A stretch of 5,375 nt of DNA from contig WFRC01000235.1 in NCBI GenBank assembly GCA_015486685.1, positions 1 to 5,375 of the forward strand, read 5' to 3'. This document shows, in pieces, positions 4,292 to 5,375 of this stretch; the first letter of the stretch is position 1; each line of letters starts with the position of its first letter. The translations under genes and the position numbers were made by a program. The stretch comes from Caldifarciminota bacterium (lineage in GTDB: Bacteria; Hydrothermota; UBA3072; WFRC01). The notes beneath the pieces are model-generated. The model was given only the letters and a program-made list of their open reading frames with translations. It did not search any database and was not told where the DNA came from.

Positions 4292-5206
4292 TCAGAACAT
4301 AAATCCCACAGATACTCTATGGTTGAGTCCTAAATTATTATCCTTCCCTTGAAATCCATAATCAATTGTCATATTCCAGGTTCTGGTTTTCTTGAAAAAT
4401 CCTATACCTATTGCACCACTTGTTGCCTGACCTGAATCAATATATTTTGTAATCCCTGCCCTTAATGCAACTGCATTGGCAATAACCCATTCAAACCCAA
4501 ACCCTGCTCTTTCTGCTATATTGTTTTCAATACCTGCAAGGGATACAGCAAAAGTGAGCACTTTATATAATGGTAAAGGCGAGTAAGCCATCCCCAGCTC
4601 ATAATTTGCAGACATCCTTTCATGAGAGCCTGACTGGGTGAAAAATGCAGGGGCATCTCTAATGATTATACCAAATGACATAATCTTTTGTGGATGGTAT
4701 CTTAGACCAAAATCCAGCCCAAAACCATTTCCAGAGTTCAAGGAATCGATATCAAAATTTGCATAGGTATTATAATATTTTCCTGTAAGCCCCCAGGATA
4801 CATATCGGGAAGTCTTTTTCGCATACGATATAGCAAGAAATGTTTCAGCGGACATATATGAATGTCCCATTCCATCTGTTAGATAAGAGGGATTTACTAT
4901 TCTGTTGAAGATTGCCAGTCCGTAGGCGCCATTGCCTTCATCCTGTTGTCCATAGGCAAGAAATGTCTGATTTACCATATTTTGCATAATATTGCTGTAA
5001 ATCACTCTCACCTCTTTCCCTTTCATAAAACCTAACCCTGCAGGGTTCCAGTAGGTTGATGCCGCACCCGTTTCAAGAGCAACATAACTTCCTCCTATTC
5101 CTACTGCCCTTGGGTCAAAACCGCCAATTGCAAAATATCCTCGGGTCGAACTCTGGGCAATCAGGATTACAGGAACCAAAATTGTTAAGTAGTAAAATTT
5201 TCTCAT
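4292..5206 (-). CDS. PorV/PorQ-like outer-membrane beta-barrel protein
   Basis: This 304-residue protein has a signal peptide (basic MRK, hydrophobic core, probable cleavage after A17). It is followed by the pattern shared by PorV/PorQ and FadL/OmpP1 relatives: F-D-P-R-A-V-G-I-G-G-S-Y-V-A (30-43), then W-N-P-A-G-L (53-58). The rest alternates glycine- and aromatic-rich strands, and it ends in phenylalanine, as outer-membrane barrels often do. In Bacteroidetes PorV is an outer-membrane component of type IX secretion that handles cargo C-terminal signals; many relatives in other FCB lineages have no tested role. The start is set by GGAGGT 5 nt upstream. It lies 11 bp after the gene for a protein with a T9SS/FlgD-like C-terminal domain, in the same orientation, so an operon is likely. 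True PorV is longer, so a transport role is a hypothesis. Confidence 0.85.
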   Translation of the reverse strand: MRKFYYLTILVPVILIAQSSTRGYFAIGGFDPRAVGIGGSYVALETGAASTYWNPAGLGFMKGKEVRVIYSNIMQNMVNQTFLAYGQQDEGNGAYGLAIFNRIVNPSYLTDGMGHSYMSAETFLAISYAKKTSRYVSWGLTGKYYNTYANFDIDSLNSGNGFGLDFGLRYHPQKIMSFGIIIRDAPAFFTQSGSHERMSANYELGMAYSPLPLYKVLTFAVSLAGIENNIAERAGFGFEWVIANAVALRAGITKYIDSGQATSGAIGIGFFKKTRTWNMTIDYGFQGKDNNLGLNHRVSVGFMF

Positions 5207-5211
5207 CTTTT

Positions 5212-5217
5212 ACCTCC
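5212..5217 (-). promoter_or_regulatory. Strong ribosome-binding site
   Basis: On the minus strand GGAGGT directly follows the TAA stop of the upstream gene and lies 5 nt before the ATG at 5206. It confirms that start and ties the two genes into one transcript. Confidence 0.85.
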
Positions 5218-5375
5218 TTATTTTATAACGGCTACAAGTTTTCTTATTACCTGATTAGTGCCATCTTGAAGTGTTATGTGGATTATGTAAATGTAAATAC
5301 CGTTTTTCACTGTAGAACCAGATTTATTTCTTAAATCCCATTTAATATCATTATTTTGCCCTTTAGTTATATCCC
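5218..5375 (-). CDS. Partial: C-terminal FlgD-Ig/T9SS-type sorting domain
   Basis: Only the last 51 codons are inside the window; the start lies beyond the right edge. The frame is open from 5373 down to TAA at 5220-5218. The residues fit the end of a FlgD Ig-like or T9SS type A C-terminal domain: W-D-L-R-N (12-16 of the visible part), a G-S-T-V turn, K-N-G-I-Y-I-Y, a second strand ending near the D-G-T-N turn, and the closing I-R-K-L-V-A-V-I-K. Such domains close large secreted or surface proteins of FCB bacteria. In type IX secretion they are the export signal; elsewhere the same fold has no proven sorting role. The identity of the main body cannot be told. The gene is followed at once by the PorV/PorQ-like gene. 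Confidence 0.8.
   Translation of the reverse strand, partial: DITKGQNNDIKWDLRNKSGSTVKNGIYIYIIHITLQDGTNQVIRKLVAVIK

Noticed and set aside
5056..5334. Plus-strand ORF of 92 codons opposite the outer-membrane gene start
   Set aside because: It runs antisense across the PorV-like N-terminus, its ribosome-binding site and the end of the upstream gene, all of which are well supported.

Overview
The window is AT-rich bacterial DNA with short intergenic repeats. An outer-membrane PorV/PorQ-type protein sits directly behind a gene ending in a FlgD-Ig/T9SS-type C-terminal domain. That combination suggests a Gram-negative member of the Fibrobacteres-Chlorobi-Bacteroidetes (FCB) side of the tree, perhaps an uncultured lineage of the WOR-3 kind. 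The taxonomic call is an inference from gene content and repeat style; no rRNA is present.

Layout. Positions 1-240 hold no gene but several unrelated repeats: small hairpins, a nested palindrome with a G-quadruplex-capable strand, and a 33-bp sequence present twice in tandem. A promoter-like pair (256-283) follows, placed so that transcription would begin almost at the ATG of the first gene. Genes 1 and 2 (292-2226 and 2217-3131, + strand) overlap by 10 bp. They encode a multi-pass TPR/zinc-ribbon membrane protein and a membrane-anchored PATAN (DUF4388) protein. They look like a translationally coupled, probably signalling or scaffold, pair.

Positions 3132-3735 form a 604-bp spacer without a credible gene. 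It is a patchwork of at least six different imperfect tandem arrays, and nearly all of them have a period of exactly 7 bp although their unit sequences are unrelated. One array has a 9-bp period. Members of one heptamer family lie near both ends of the spacer in opposite orientation. This is the most unusual part of the window.

A small lipoprotein gene of unknown function follows (3736-4263, +). It ends in a strong bidirectional terminator (4262-4290) shared with the converging minus-strand operon. That operon reads from the right edge: the C-terminal end of a probably secreted or surface protein (5218-5375, 5' end outside the window), then the PorV/PorQ-like outer-membrane protein (4292-5206). 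In the type IX secretion system PorV helps deliver cargo carrying such C-terminal domains, so the pair may be functionally linked. This remains an inference, because the cargo gene is only seen at its end.
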